Part shown: one piece after another, positions 27,301-40,589 of the stretch
Numbering within the stretch: the stretch's first letter is position 1
Layout: the number at the start of each line of letters is the position of its first letter
From: Physcia stellaris
Lineage: Eukaryota > Ascomycota > Lecanoromycetes > Caliciales > Physciaceae
Assembly (NCBI GenBank): GCA_018902385.1
Contig: JABSSW010000011.1
Span: 62,001-126,000 of the forward strand
Length of the DNA stretch: 64,000 bases
Reading direction: 5' to 3'
Program-made: the position numbers and the translations under genes
The notes under the pieces: model-generated
What the model saw: the letters and a program-made list of their open reading frames with translations, nothing else
The model's database searches: none
Told to the model about the DNA's origin: nothing

Positions 27301-27479
27301 TTCGTTGAACAAATATTTGACGCAATTTAATCAAAAAAATGTATCGAATAAAAACAAACGTATTGTTGAAAATTACATTTGACGCATCAATTGTTAATTT
27401 GACGATCGATATGTTTTTTGCGTCGATATTAATTTTATTTGTTTCATCGCGAAAAAAAATCAAAAATATTGTTTTCGAT

Positions 27480-27690
27480 ATAAAAATCGTCGAAAATTCG
27501 AACGAAATAAAAATTGTCGAAAATCGAAACAACGATTCGACATTGAACTGAATAAATATTGTTTTCGATGTGAAAATTGTCGAAAATCGAAACGACGATT
27601 CGATATTGAACAAAATAAACATTGTTTTCGATGTGAAAATTGTCAAAAATCGAAACGATAATTTGATATTGAATTGAATAAACAAAAAAA
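27480..27690 (-). repeat. 63-bp tandem repeat (21 residues per unit)
   Basis: About three units, e.g. starts at 27,545 and 27,608, with core GAAAATTGTCGAAAATCGAA. On the minus strand each unit reads SFRFSTIFTSKT-like, in frame across units, so it was probably a coding repeat of the mobile element. Confidence 0.8.
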
Positions 27691-28089
27691 TTAAAAACGA
27701 TTTTAAGTTTTTTTTCGATGTTGATTACATAAAAATAAATTAAAAAATTTGAATTTCATATGATTTTGAATCATTGCGACATATTTTTGTTCATTTGCGT
27801 TCGAAAAAATATCGCATAAAATTTTACGATACGTCAAAATGTTACAACGTATGTATTGTAATAACATCGAAAATTTGTTGATGTCGCGATCGTAATAATG
27901 TGTTCGATTATCATGTTTTCGTCGATTTGTGATAAAAATATTCGTGATTTTTGTAAACTAAATTGATGTTGACGTTCATTTTCATATTGTATTTCGATTG
28001 ATATCATGATTGTGATAAAAAAAATGCAATGTTTATATTTAATAAAAATTCAAACACGATTGACAAAAAACGATATTAAAATGAAATGA

Positions 28090-28345
28090 AATTAATTCAT
28101 AAAAATAAAATTCATTCATATGTGAACATTCATTCATTCGAATTCATGTAATAATTCGTTTATTCGAATTCATGCATTTATTCATTCATTTAAATTCATG
28201 TAATAATTCATTCATTCAAATTCATGTTTTTATTCATTCATTCGAATTTATGCAATTATTCATTCATTCGAATTCATGCGAAATTATTTATTTATTCGAA
28301 TTTTTTTGATTTCATGCAATCATTCATTTATTTGAATTCATGTTA
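28090..28345. repeat. Minisatellite array 1 (plus orientation)
   Basis: Irregular tandem copies of about 24-30 bp built on ATTCATTCGAATTCATGCAA. Same orientation as the array at 39,205 and opposite to those at 44,236 and 55,145. Confidence 0.85.
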
Positions 28346-29027
28346 ATTCATACGAATCACGTGTTTTTATTGAAATTGAATGCAATAAATATAATATTTC
28401 AAACATTTATCATATTGTTATTTTCGTTATTTTTTGTTTTTTCGTTATTATTTTTTGTTTTTTCGTCATCATTTTTTGTTTTTTCGTTATCATTTTTTGT
28501 TTTCATCGTTGTCGTGACGAAATATTGTCTCAATTTCGACGTGTTGACAATAACAATTTCGATTTTAATCGTCGAACAAACGAATTTAACGAATTTAACA
28601 AATTTTTTTGAATCACGCGTAACACGCGATATTTTTTTTGCTTTTTCGCAAACGATATATGTTGTAATTTTATCAATATGTATTTGTTCGTTTGCGTCAA
28701 AATTATATTTGTTTTTATCAAACGAAATGTTGAAATCAATGCATCACGATCGTGTTTTGAAAATTTCAATATTTTTGAAATTTTATATGAATTCACGTAA
28801 CGTTGAAAATCGCGTTTAATAAAAATTCGTTTTTTGTTCGAAATTTTTGAATGAAAAAAAACAACAAATTTTTTTTTGAAATGTTGATTGACATACTGTA
28901 ATTATGTTAACAATAAATATGATTTGTACGATTATCAAAAACAAACGTATCAAAACAACGAAAAACACAACAACAATAAATTCATTCAGCATCAGTAATT
29001 TTTCATTTTTTTTGTCATTTCAGACAT

Positions 29028-29248
29028 TGTGACGAACGTGCATCGATTTCAACATCTGAAATCAACATCTGATCAATCATTAGAATTAACATTTTTATCT
29101 TATCACATCATTGACAAAATCGAAATTCGTTTTTTCAAATTTTTTTACATATGTTTTGTTGAAATTGCAAATTGTGAATTTTTTTTCAATTTCGATATTT
29201 TCGTGTAATTATGTAATAGTATCATATTATAAATAACACGTTTTCACA
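29028..29248 (+). repeat. Left LTR of element I
   Basis: About 221 bp; differs from the right LTR by small indels and substitutions, including C/T differences in CpT context (ATCTT against ATTTT, CATCTG against CATTTG) and one in CpA. Confidence 0.85.
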
Positions 29249-29532
29249 TTATATCGAAGTCAATCATTCATGTTCGTTATAAAATACGCGAACATTAAAT
29301 AAACAAAACTTTCTGTCAAAATTCAATGACGAAAAAAAACATAAAAATTCGTATCGTTTGATCATTCGAACGATAAAAACAACGAAACATAATAGACTCG
29401 TTGTGAATTGAAAAAAACGAAACATAATAAATTCGTTTGTTTTGATTTAAAAAACGTTCAAAACAAACGAATTTACGCGATAATTTCGATTCACAAACAA
29501 CAACAATTTTTATCATTTCTGACGAAACATTC

Positions 29533-32500
29533 GTGTTTGAAATTCAGAAAATCATCAAATCAAATTTAGATTATCAAAAAACATCATACAAAAAATATCT
29601 GAATAAAAGTCGAATCAGAAATTTCGTTATTCGATTAACAATCAAATTTTCGACATCATTATTCGAATCATCATTTTTGTTCGAAAATCAATTCGAACAA
29701 ATATTTATTGATCATAATAAAACGATTTTTTTTTGTTTCGATGATAATTTCAATATCGAATCAAAAAATCATTCAAATTTTCATCAGTATTCAGTATTGC
29801 AATCATTCATTTTGTTTGAAAAACAATTCGAAAACGTGATTGTTGATTTTAATAAAACGATTTTTTTTTTCAATTTTTGCGATGAATTCAATATCAATTT
29901 TTCAAAATTTCACATCGAAAATTACGATTTCAGAAATCTAATCATTACATCAAAAATTTTCGATTGAAATTTCATTTTTCGATCGAATTCGAATCATTTA
30001 TTTGTTTCGAAAATTTTTCAAAATTTTTATTAAATTTTTAGCGAATCGATCGTTTTTTTTTATTCATTCGATCAACTCAATATTTCGTCTAAAAATTTTC
30101 AAATTTCTTCAAATAATCGAATTCGAAAATCAGTCAATTTTTCGACAAAATTTTCAATATTGACAATCTCATATCAATACATGAATCATTTTGATTTTTG
30201 AAAATTTTCAAAATTTACATTTGTTTGTTTAGCAAATTGATTTGACTTTTCGTAATTCGTGATGAAATTGATAACATTTCGAATTCAAATTTCAAATCAA
30301 TTTTTCAAATTTTTCATATTTTCGTTCAATATTTTGACAAAAACTCAATATTGAAATTATTCGTTTTTTTTGAAAACATTGTTCGATCATATTTGTTTCA
30401 ATAACGAAAAAATTTCGTTTTTTTCGTCACAAAATTGAATTCAATAACATTTCGCCGAAAACGACAAAAATTTTTTGACGAAATTTTGCATCAACATTTG
30501 ATATTGAATTTATTCATTGTGTTTGAAAATTTTTCAAAATTACATTCAATTATTCAGCAAATCAACGTTTTTTTTCGATTATTCAAATGATTTCAATATT
30601 CAAAAATTTAAACATTTTCAATTCGAAATATTCTTATTTTGATTTAAAAAAGAAAATATTTTGCGAAATCGCAAATTTTTTTCAATATTTTCAATAATGC
30701 TTGCATTTATTTTGCGAATCAAATTTGTTGAATAAAATGAAAACAATTTTTTATGACATTGTCAATACATGATTCGACGATCAATCGAAATTTATTTCAT
30801 TAAATGATTTCGATATAATTTTTACAAAAACATTTTTTTTGACGAGTTTGTAACGATACAATCAATTTTCATTTCATTAAAATCGTTTATTTCGCAAAAA
30901 CAACGAAAATTGAAAATCACGTTTGAAATTTCAAAAAAAAAATCAGTCGAATTCAAGAAAATTTCGAAAACAAAACAGATTGTCAAATCAATTTCAACGT
31001 TTCAAAATATCGATATTTTCGATTCAACAACATGTAATGAATCAAAATTTGAATTGTACAATGTAATCGCGAATTTTCTGCAAAATTTTCAACAATGTCG
31101 ACATCAATATCGCAAATCAAATTTGCTGAATTTATTGTCGAAATGTTTGTGTGATTTCGCATCTGAATGATTCAAAACTCAATTTGAATTTATTTCGTTG
31201 AAACGTTTCGTTAAAATTTTAACGAACGCGTTTTCAAAAAAGTTTGATTACGACGTGTTTCAAAAAATTCGAATTTTCAATTAAATACATTCGAAATTAT
31301 ATCAAAATCGATCGAAATTTCATCAAATTTTGAAATCACAAATTTTCGAATAATTTGCAAACTTTGCAAGCAAAATTTCAACTTCAACAACGAATTATAT
31401 GAACATATTTCAATCATGAAATTTTGAAATCGTCAAAAATTCGTAATTTTCGATCAATGAAATTCAATTTAATATGCGAAACGATGAAAAAATCAACAAT
31501 TATCAATTTTTTTTGATTTCGTTAAAAACGTTTGTTGATTGCAAATCACAAAAACAAATAATCGAATTTGCAATGTTTTTCGAAACAATTTTCATTAATT
31601 TTCGAATTTTCATTTTTTTTCACATTCGAAATCGTATTTATTCGAATGAAAAAAAAATCATTTCAAAATGTTTTATTGTTTCGTCACAAAATTCGATTCA
31701 AAACGATTGTAAAAATCGATGTTCAAAAACATTTCATCAAATTAATTTTTTTTTGATCGATACGATCAAATTTTGTCAAAATCGCAAAAAAATCAGCAAT
31801 TGCGTCAATTGCGAAATTTTCGAAATTTATTTCAAAAAAAAAGCAAAATTTCGAATTCGAACTGTTTATTTGTTTGCTAGATTGAAAACATTTCGTTTAA
31901 ATTTTTCGTTAAATACGTTCGTAACTATATCAGAAACGATGAAAAACTTATCGATTCAAAAAATCGCACGCATTCGAACGAAATACAAACAATGCGAACA
32001 AAATTTTGATTTCAATAAAAAAAATTTCGAACACATCAGCGAACACAAAATTCTGAAATTTGTCAAAAACTCGTTTTTCACGATTTTTACACTCAAGTCG
32101 TTATGCGAATTCGAGAGAAAATCAACTGACATTTGTTCGATTTTTTCGTTTGAATCATTGATTTTCACAACGTCAAAAAATTTGACATCAAATTCAGAAA
32201 CATTTTTGCAATTTGTTTCGTCAAAATATTCGAATTTTCAATTACGTGTATTCAATTCTGCATCGAAATCGACGAAAAATGCATTAATTTCACGAATCGT
32301 CGATGTTCGAAAAATTTCGATTTGCAAACGTTGCAAGCAAAATTTCAATTTCAATAACAAATTTCACGAGCATATTCGCGAACATCATGTTCGAAAATCT
32401 GTTCAAAATTTGAATTTCAAAATTTTCGCATCAGAATTCACGTGTAAAATAAAAAAAAAATCAACATTTATTTGTTCGTTTGTTTCGTTTGTTTCGCAAA

Positions 32501-33271
32501 AATTATTTATTTTTTTCGCAATATCACGAAATCAGATATTTTCGACGAAAATAATTTCGCAATTTTTATTATCGAAATGTTCGAATTTCTCGATTGCGAC
32601 ACATAAAATCTCATCAAAATCGAAAAAAAAAACTATCAATCAATTGTTCATTTATTTTTTCGTTTTCATTTTTTCGAATTTTTGTTCGAAATCATCAAAA
32701 ATTTCATATTCAAAATTTTTATTTGATCATGAATTTTTTCGCAAATTTCATGAAAAATTGAAAAGTTTAAATCATTTGATTTAAAACAATTCGATTACAA
32801 TCGTCGTTTTTTTTCGCAAAATTTCGACGTTCGTCAATTTCGTTTCGCATTTTCGAAAAATTTCATTTCATTATCGAAAATTTGTTCGAAATATTCGATG
32901 AAAAATTCAAAAAAACGAATTTATTTCAAAATCGAAACAATGTTTTTTTTCAAACATTTTCAAATCGAATGCGAATCATCGTTTATTTCAAATTTACAAT
33001 CAATCAAAAATCGTCGATTAATCAAAATTCAAAAAATTCAAAATCGAAAAGTTTAAATCAACACATGTTTGCGAAATCAGTTCGCATCGTTTTCAACGAA
33101 ATCTTGTTTGAAAAATCGATCAATTTATTATACAAAATGTTTGATATTTTCTGCATCAATTTGAAATTTTTTGTCGAAATTTCTTTTTTCATTTTCATAT
33201 TTTTTCGTTTTTTTTCGATTTTTTTTTTGTTTTCGCATTTTTTTCGATCTATTTTTCAACTACAAAAATGA
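29533..33271 (+). pseudogene. Decayed gag-like gene with C2H2-like repeats (element I)
   Basis: Segments in plus frames. 29,533-29,967 contains two copies of a FENQFE...DHNKTIFF-like unit. 30,910-31,230 reads IANFLQNFQQCRHQYRKSN, then LLNLLSKCLCDFASE-stop-FKTQFEF, where relatives have Trp at the stop. 31,474-32,784 is 436 open codons with two zinc-finger-like units, CEQNFDFNKKNFEHISEH and CKRCKQNFNFNNKFHEH. This gag-plus-finger layout resembles proteins of fungal gypsy elements as I remember them; no search was possible. Confidence 0.6.
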
Positions 33272-33399
33272 ATTGCATTAACGTTTACGAACAAATCGTT
33301 TCGATCATTGATCGTGTCATTCAATAAAAATAATGAATTTGTCGTTTCGAAACGAAACTGAAAAAAGACGAAAAATAAACGTTTACATTAATGCTTTAT

Positions 33400-33830
33400 T
33401 ATCTCATCGAAATTATCTATAAAACTCGCAAAAACTATTTATTTTTCAAAAAATTTATTACATACACGTTTTATTAAATGAATCGTACACATCGATTATC
33501 GCATGCGTTCAAATATCGATGCGTTAATCGTTGTTACGTTGATTTTATTAAAATGATAAAATTGTTCGTTTCATGATATAATCGATTTGAAATTTTCGAA
33601 AATTTTCAATTGTTTGCTTATTGTCGTCGAAGCTATTTGCGAAAAATTGTATGAATTGATTATTTTTCAAAAAATTCATTACGTTGATGTTTTATTGAAT
33701 GCAATGTATATATCAATTTTCGCATATGCAGAAATATCAATGCGTTAATCGTTGTTGCGATAATTTTATTAACATGATAAAATTGCTCGTTTCATCATGT
33801 AATCGATTTGATGTTACAAAAATTCAACGT
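33400..33830. repeat. Tandem duplication, about 210 bp x 2 (inside element I)
   Basis: 33,440-33,590 and 33,660-33,805 share ATCGATGCGTTAATCGTTGT-like and ATGATAAAATTGTTCGTTTC-like blocks in the same order, about 211 bp apart. Non-coding part of the element. Confidence 0.7.
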
Positions 33831-35183
33831 TTATACAAAAACTCAAACGTTTGCATTAATGATTTCATTACATTCAAAAATTCGAATTTTCGATTTTTTA
33901 CATTCTAAATTACGTATTAAATTTTAGAAAAGCAAATTTTCGATCGTTTATTTATTTCATCATTTACGTCATCGTTTGCATTTTTCGCGAATGAATTGCA
34001 AATCAATTTTTTTATCAACAACAATAATTTCGATTTTAAGTATTTCGTATAAATTTGCATTCGTTATCAAAACACAAATATTTTTATTCACATCGAAAAT
34101 CTGATAAAAGCGAATCGTTATCTTGATCAAAAATTCAAAACGTTAAGCAATTTTCTTTTCTCGATCAATTTGTTTCACGAATTTCGAATTTCAAATATTT
34201 TCAAATGATTTATCATATCATTTGTTCGCAAAAATCATGATTCGTGTTTCGCAATCAGATTTCGAATTGAAATCTGAAAACGTTTTCATTTTTTTTATTT
34301 TGTATTTGTATTAGTCATTGATGAATATCGCATGCATGTTTCAATTGTTTTAATAATTTTTTCACATCTCGATACAAACGTAAACTTTTTCGAAAATTTC
34401 GATGTTTTGAAAAAACGATCGTTTCATTATATTAAATGTCAAATATTTTCGATATTCAAAAATTTTCGCAAATATCAAAGTCGTATCGATTTCAAAAAAT
34501 CTTTTTCGTCGTTTTCGTCGTTTTCATTTCAAATTTTTGTATTTTTTCATGATTGTCGCGTTCGTTATAAATTCAACGTATTTAAAAACAAATCATCGAA
34601 ATCACGTATTTTGTCGATCAATAAAAGAAAAAAAAACGATAAATTAATCGTTTCGAAAAAAAATTGAAACGATTTTGATATTTGTAATCGATCAAAAAAC
34701 ATCACGTCAATTTCAAATTCGTTTAAATTTTCATTTTTGTATGAATTTTTAATGATCATTTTTTCAATTTTTTGTTTCGATATTATTTTTTTTGCGTTGT
34801 TTACAATCAAAATTTACGACGCATGAAAAACTGAATCGTGTCAAAAACATTTTCAGAAATTGTTGTTCGATTTTACAAAATTATGAATTGTAACAAAACG
34901 TTGAAAAAATCGAAAAATGCAAAATAATGAAAAAATTTGAAACTCGAATGCATACAAATTGATCAACAAAATTCTCAACAAAATTTTCAATTGTTTATTA
35001 ATGATCGTCGAAACGACGTTGATTTTTTTCATTGTTTTCGCATTTTTGTTGATTTTTTTTGTTTTAACGATCATTCGCTTGAACGTCATTCAACAAATCA
35101 ACGAAATTTCATGAAACGTTCATCGATAAAAAAAAAACTCAATTGATCGTTTCGAAACGAAACTGAAAAAAAACGAAAAATAA

Positions 35184-35399
35184 TGTGACGAACGTGTATC
35201 GATTTCAACATCTGAAATCAACATTTGATTAGTAATTAAAATTAACATTTTTATTTTATCACATCGAATGACAAAATCGAAATTCGTTTATGATCAAATT
35301 TTTTACATATGTTTTGTCGAATTTTCATGTATTTGCTTTTCACTTCGATATTTTCGTGTAATTATGTAATAGTATCATATCATTGCATAGCATCTCATA
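35184..35399 (+). repeat. Right LTR of element I
   Basis: Starts TGTGACGAACGTGTATC and is followed by the GACAT duplication at 35400-35404. Confidence 0.85.
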
Positions 35400-38149
35400 G
35401 ACATTTAATATTCGATTTATGTAATTTAGTTTAAAATTGATGACGAATATTTCTTGAATATAAAAATATAACGAACATTTCGAATTCATTTCGTCATTTT
35501 TAATTCAGTTTTTCATGTTCGCGAATGTCATTTGATATTGCAAATTGATCGAATCGTTTCAAAATTTCAACATGAACGAAAAATTGAATATTATTCGATA
35601 TAATTTTGTCATAAATAAAATACGTTTTTTGTTGATTATTGTCGAATCAACAAATTTTCGAAATGTTGATTTTGCGATTTGTATTTGATTTTTGATAATT
35701 TCATCAAATTTATTCAACAATGACGAAAATTTCGAAAAAAAAATCATATTTACATCGATGTTTAAATGTGACAACGATTTTTTGATATTTTTGTCGAATC
35801 ACGATAATTCGAATGTATGTCGTATCATCATTTTTGACAAAATATCGTTGAAATTTTGAAACAAATCATCGATTTTTTGACGAATTTGTTTGTACGACGA
35901 AATTTTTTTTTTATTTGTTTTTCGAATTTCATGTACGCGTTGTCAAATTGAATCATAACGTTTTCATTTAATGTCGTCAATTTTTTTTAATTCATTTCGC
36001 GTCATATTGCATAATTTTAAACATTGCAAAATTATCGAAAAATCGTTTGTCGAACGAAATTTCGATCAAAAATGCGATTTTCACGTTGTAATTACAATTT
36101 TGTTGAATTTTTTTAATTAAATCGTAATGATCGACGTTTTTATCGCGCACGAAATGCGTTTCATTCACGATCGTTATGATCGAACACATTAATAAAATAT
36201 TTTTGACGATGTTCGATTTATTCAATTTCGTTTCGATATAATATTCGTGTTCGTTGAATATCAAATGAATTTGCACGTGTGTATTATATGAAAAAATTGT
36301 TGTGATTATCATGAATTTCGATGAATTCGATTGAAAATATTCGCGAACGTAATCGTTTTTGATTGACGCATTCAAAACATATTTTTGAAATTTTTCATGT
36401 CAAATTAATGACGCGTTTGAGTCGAGACGTTCATTTTCGTTCAATTGAATAAATATTGATGATCGAATATCGATCAATTTTTGTTTTTATTTCGAAATTT
36501 TGACGACATTTTTATCATAAATTTCATGAACGATTATAAAAACATTCGATTGTTTGTTTTTTGCATTTTCATCGATAAATTTTTCAATGTTTTTTTTTTC
36601 AATTCAAAATCATTGTCGAAAACACGATAATCAATATTGATTCATTCACGAATTTGCAATTATAAAACGAATTAATAAAATTACACATGCATGTGTGTCA
36701 CAAATTTTTTTTTTATGCAATGATTTTCGCTTTTTGAATCACGATAACGATTTTTTTTCAACGATTGACGTCATTTTTTTTGAACATCGTTTTGATTTGC
36801 GATCATGTTTTTGTACGTGAAAAACATGATTAATGTTTTTACGATTTGAATTTCGACGATGTCAATTGAATGAAAAAAATCATCAAATAAAATACAAACA
36901 AATTTTTTTCATTTCGAATTTTTTCGCATTGATGATTTCGTTTTTTTGTTTATTTAACATGAATCGCAATATCGTGAACATCGTCAAACATTGATATTGA
37001 TAAAAATTTTTTTGAATTTTGATATTTTAATACACGAATTGTTTCGAATATTGTTTGAATTGTATTTAACAAATCGAACGATTTGCGTTCACAATTCGTC
37101 GTGTTCGCAATTTTTCATTAAAATTTTTTGATTGAATTTAAATTTCGTGATCAACAAATCGTGTATACATATTGTTTGTCGTTGTAAACATATTTATTTA
37201 TTATCGTTTTTTATCGTTTTTTTCGTTTGATTTTTCATCATTTTCGTCATTTGCATTCGTTTTGTCGATTGATTTTGATGCATGCGCGTTTTGAATTTTT
37301 GTCGACATGAAATGAAATTTTGATTCGATATCGACGTCAAACGAAATTGATTCGAAATTGTCATTATTCGAAAAAACATTTGAAATGAATTGTGACACAA
37401 AATCATTTTTTGAATTCGTGACAACATTACGATATCGATTTCGTTTTCGATTTGACGAACGCAAATTTTTTGAAATGATTTGTGATTTATTGTTATAATT
37501 TTCGTTCGTGTCAACATGATGATTTCGATTTCGTTTTGAAATTGACGAACGCAAATTTTGATCAAATTTTGCGATCAATGAATTTTCAATTTTTGATTTG
37601 TGTTTTTTCAAAAATATAAAATTTGTTGTTGCATCAATAAAATTTCGTTTGATGAACGACGTTGAAAAAACGAATGAAAAAAAAAATAAACGATTATTAA
37701 CATGTTCAAAAACAACGAACATGTTCGAAATAACAATGATTGATGTTAATTGATTATGTGAATAAATGTGAATTGAACAAAAATGAAATACAATAATTAT
37801 TAATTTGAAAAAACAACGAATTAAATACGATCGAAATTGCACGTTCATCGTATATTTTTTCGTAAATTCGAATCGATAATAATTGAACGTTGAAATTTAA
37901 ACGCGATCAAAAATTCAAACGCGACAAAAAAAAAAAATTGACAATTTTCGTTCAATTTTCGTTCAACAAATATTTTACGCATTTCGATCAAAATGATGTA
38001 TTTAATGAAAATCGACACATTGTTGAAAATCACATTTGACGCGTTGTTTGTTAATTTATCGATAAAAATATATTCGACGTCGACATTTGTTTCATCAATT
38101 TTATCGTGAAAAAATATTAAAAATACGATTTTCGAAATGAAAATCGTTG

Positions 38150-38345
38150 ATAATTTCAACAATGTGAAAATTGTCGCAAATCGAAACGACGATTCGAAAT
38201 TGAATCGATTAAATGTTCGTTTTGATGTAAAAATTGTCGAAAATCGAAATCGCGATTTGTCAATGAATTGAATAAACGTCGATTTTGATGCAAAAATTAT
38301 CGAAAATCGAAACGACGATTCGTTATTGAATTGATCGTGCAAAAA
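38150..38345 (-). repeat. 63-bp tandem repeat, copy-2 counterpart
   Basis: About three 21-residue units on the minus strand (SRFRFSTIFTSKRTFNRF-like), at the position collinear with 27,480-27,690 in copy 1. Confidence 0.8.
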
Positions 38346-39204
38346 AAATAAAAATGATTTTGCAAACGTTTTTGATGTTGATTGTATGAAAACAAATAAC
38401 GAAAATTGAATTTTTTTTGATTTTGAAACAAACGACGCATTTTGTTTTTTCGCGTTTTACGACGAATCGAATGAAAATCATAAAAAATTATCGAATGTCA
38501 TTTTGTTTTTACGAAAATTTTATTTCATACGTGTTGAAAACGTTGACGTAAATCGCGTTTTTGTCGACGATTTGAAATTTTTTTTTTCGCGTTTTATAAA
38601 AATATATTCGTTAAAATCGAAAAATTAAAAAAAATTATAAAAAATTATCGAATCGAAATTTTTGAAATTTGAATCATTTTTTTTTTACGAAAATTTTATT
38701 TCATACGTGTTGAAAATGTTGACGTAAATCGTTATTTGTTTATGTTTTTGTCGCGATTTGCAATTTTTCGTCGTTAAATTACATGTCATTTTGTTTTTGA
38801 AATAAAAAATTTCGTTATTTGTTTATGTTTTTATCGCGATTTATTTTTTCGTCGTTAAATTACAGTTGAAATTTTGATGTAATCAATTATTTTTTTAAAA
38901 AAAATTGAAAAAATATTCAAAATTTCGATCAATATTTTTTCAATTCATTGATTGATTGATTTATTTCAATCGATCGACATTTTGATTGAAAATGAATGAA
39001 AAATGAAATGAACGATCGCGTGTTCGACAATTGTCGAAATAAATTTTGCACGCGTATTCGTTCGAATTAATTTTTTTGATTTAATGTGTAATAACGCGTG
39101 TAAATTCATTTCGTTTTTAAAATATGAATTCATTTCAATATCAAAATTTTTTTGAATTTGATTCGCGAACACATTTTTTTGTGTTAAAATTACAAATTAA
39201 TCAA

Positions 39205-39520
39205 TTCACAAATTTATCATTAATCATTCATTCATTTGAATTCATGCAATCATTCATTCGTACGAATTCATGCAATTTTTCATTCATTTGAATTCATGTA
39301 ATCATTTATTCATTCGAATTCATGCAATTTTTTATTCATTTGAATTATGCAATCATTTATTCATTCGAATTCATGCAATTTTTCATTCATTTGAATTCAT
39401 GCAATTATTTATTTATTCGAATTCATGCAATTTTCATTCATTTGAATTCATGTAATCATTTATTCATTCGAATTCATGCAATCATTCATTCATTTGAATT
39501 TATGTAATCATTCATTTTAT
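39205..39520. repeat. Minisatellite array 2 (plus orientation)
   Basis: About a dozen units on ATTCGAATTCATGCAATCAT. It is followed at 39,510-39,575 by a 65-bp motif (core TTTTTTTTGAATCAACGTTT) whose reverse complement recurs at about 55,175-55,245. Confidence 0.85.
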
Positions 39521-40589
39521 TTTAAATGATTTTTTTTTGAATCAACGTTTCATAATATTTGATTTTTGATGTTTTTGACGATTTTCGATCGTATTTTTTT
39601 GATTGTTCGAACATCGTTTTGAAAAAAATTTGAATCGTGAAATTTTTGATAATTTTTTCATTCAAAAAAAAAATTAATATATTTCACGTTTGACATTTTT
39701 TCAATGTTTGATACAACATGAATAATACGCACAATGTTCGAAATGTTGTAAAAACGATGAAATTTTACATTCGATTTTTTGAATGTGTCGAACACGAAAC
39801 GTTTTTTTATTTTTATTATATCGTGTATATCATCAATGACATTTTTGTTTTCGTAATAAATAATAAATCGATCAATATTTCAATGTATTTTTTGACGAAT
39901 TTTTTTGTATTACATTTTTCAAATTTTTCACGATTAATATAAATTGTAATTGATCAATTTTTTTTTTTTCAAAAACGTCGATTGTTTTTTTGTCGATCGT
40001 TTTTGATTTTCATTTTTGAATTCACACGTAATCACATCGTCGTTTTTCGCGTTTTTGTCAATTGAAAATCGTTCGACATGTATGAATCGTTAAACGATTC
40101 ATGTCATGATCGTTAATATTTAATTTAAATCATGTTGTCAATTTTTCATGCATTTGAACAAAATAATGTTTTATTCACGAAACATTTTTTTTGTTGTAAT
40201 TGAATTTTTGATACGATTCGAAACAATTTTGTTTTTTTTTTTTTACGAATAAACAACGTTAAAATTTTTAATAAACATGAAATTTGAATTTGAATCGTTG
40301 TTGTTGACGCGTAACATTAATTTCGTGAATTACATTTCAATCGTTTGATGATTTTTTGTTCGTTTTTATCAATTATTCATTTTGATTGTTTCATGTTTTT
40401 GCATTTTGTCATTTTTGTTTGTCGTTTATTTTTCGATTTATTCATTAAATTAATTTTTTGAATTTCGACATAATCGTTTGCACAATTTTGTTTTTATAAA
40501 TCGTAATTATCGACAATCAAAACGTTTGTTCGACGTGTATTGTTTTGTAACATTTGTTTTTCGTAATTTTTTCGTTTGTTGAACAATTT

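Larger units (their letters stand above)
24310..28545 (-). repeat. 4.4-kb repeat unit, copy 1
   Basis: Its first part (24,310-24,840) matches 28,545-29,027, and the rest matches 35,405-39,520, in the same order and direction. A minus-strand remnant at 25,636-25,385 contains SIVDKTYFVRQKHVDQFDI, like the second copy's TIVNETHFVRDKNVDHYDL. It ends in a 63-bp tandem repeat block and a minisatellite. The encoded family was not identified; the decay includes many frame breaks. Confidence 0.7.
29028..35399 (+). mobile_element. LTR element I, 6.37 kb, TSD GACAT
   Basis: LTRs at 29028-29248 and 35184-35399 both start TGTGACGAACGTG. GACAT lies directly outside both (29023-29027 and 35400-35404), and removing the element rejoins a repeat collinear with copy 1. 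A purine-rich stretch (about 35,150-35,180) precedes the right LTR, as expected for a polypurine tract. The interior holds a decayed gag-like gene but no reverse transcriptase or integrase that I can recognise, so this may be a non-autonomous LTR element. Confidence 0.85.
28545..39520 (-). repeat. 4.4-kb repeat unit, copy 2, split by LTR element
   Basis: Two pieces, 28,545-29,027 and 35,405-39,520, are collinear with copy 1 when the LTR element between them is removed. Minus-strand remnants: 38,342-37,845 (21-residue repeats, then IILIEMRKIFVERKLNENCQ, matching IFLIKLRQIFVQRKLNENCQ in copy 1), 37,848-37,201 (Ser/Asn/Arg-rich) and 36,375-35,992. It ends in minisatellite array 2. Copies 1 and 2 form a head-to-tail tandem. 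Confidence 0.7.

Noticed and set aside
39270-39507. Overlapping 61-codon frames reading MQFFIHLNSCN-like repeats
   Set aside because: They are translations of the minisatellite; similar frames arise in array 3.
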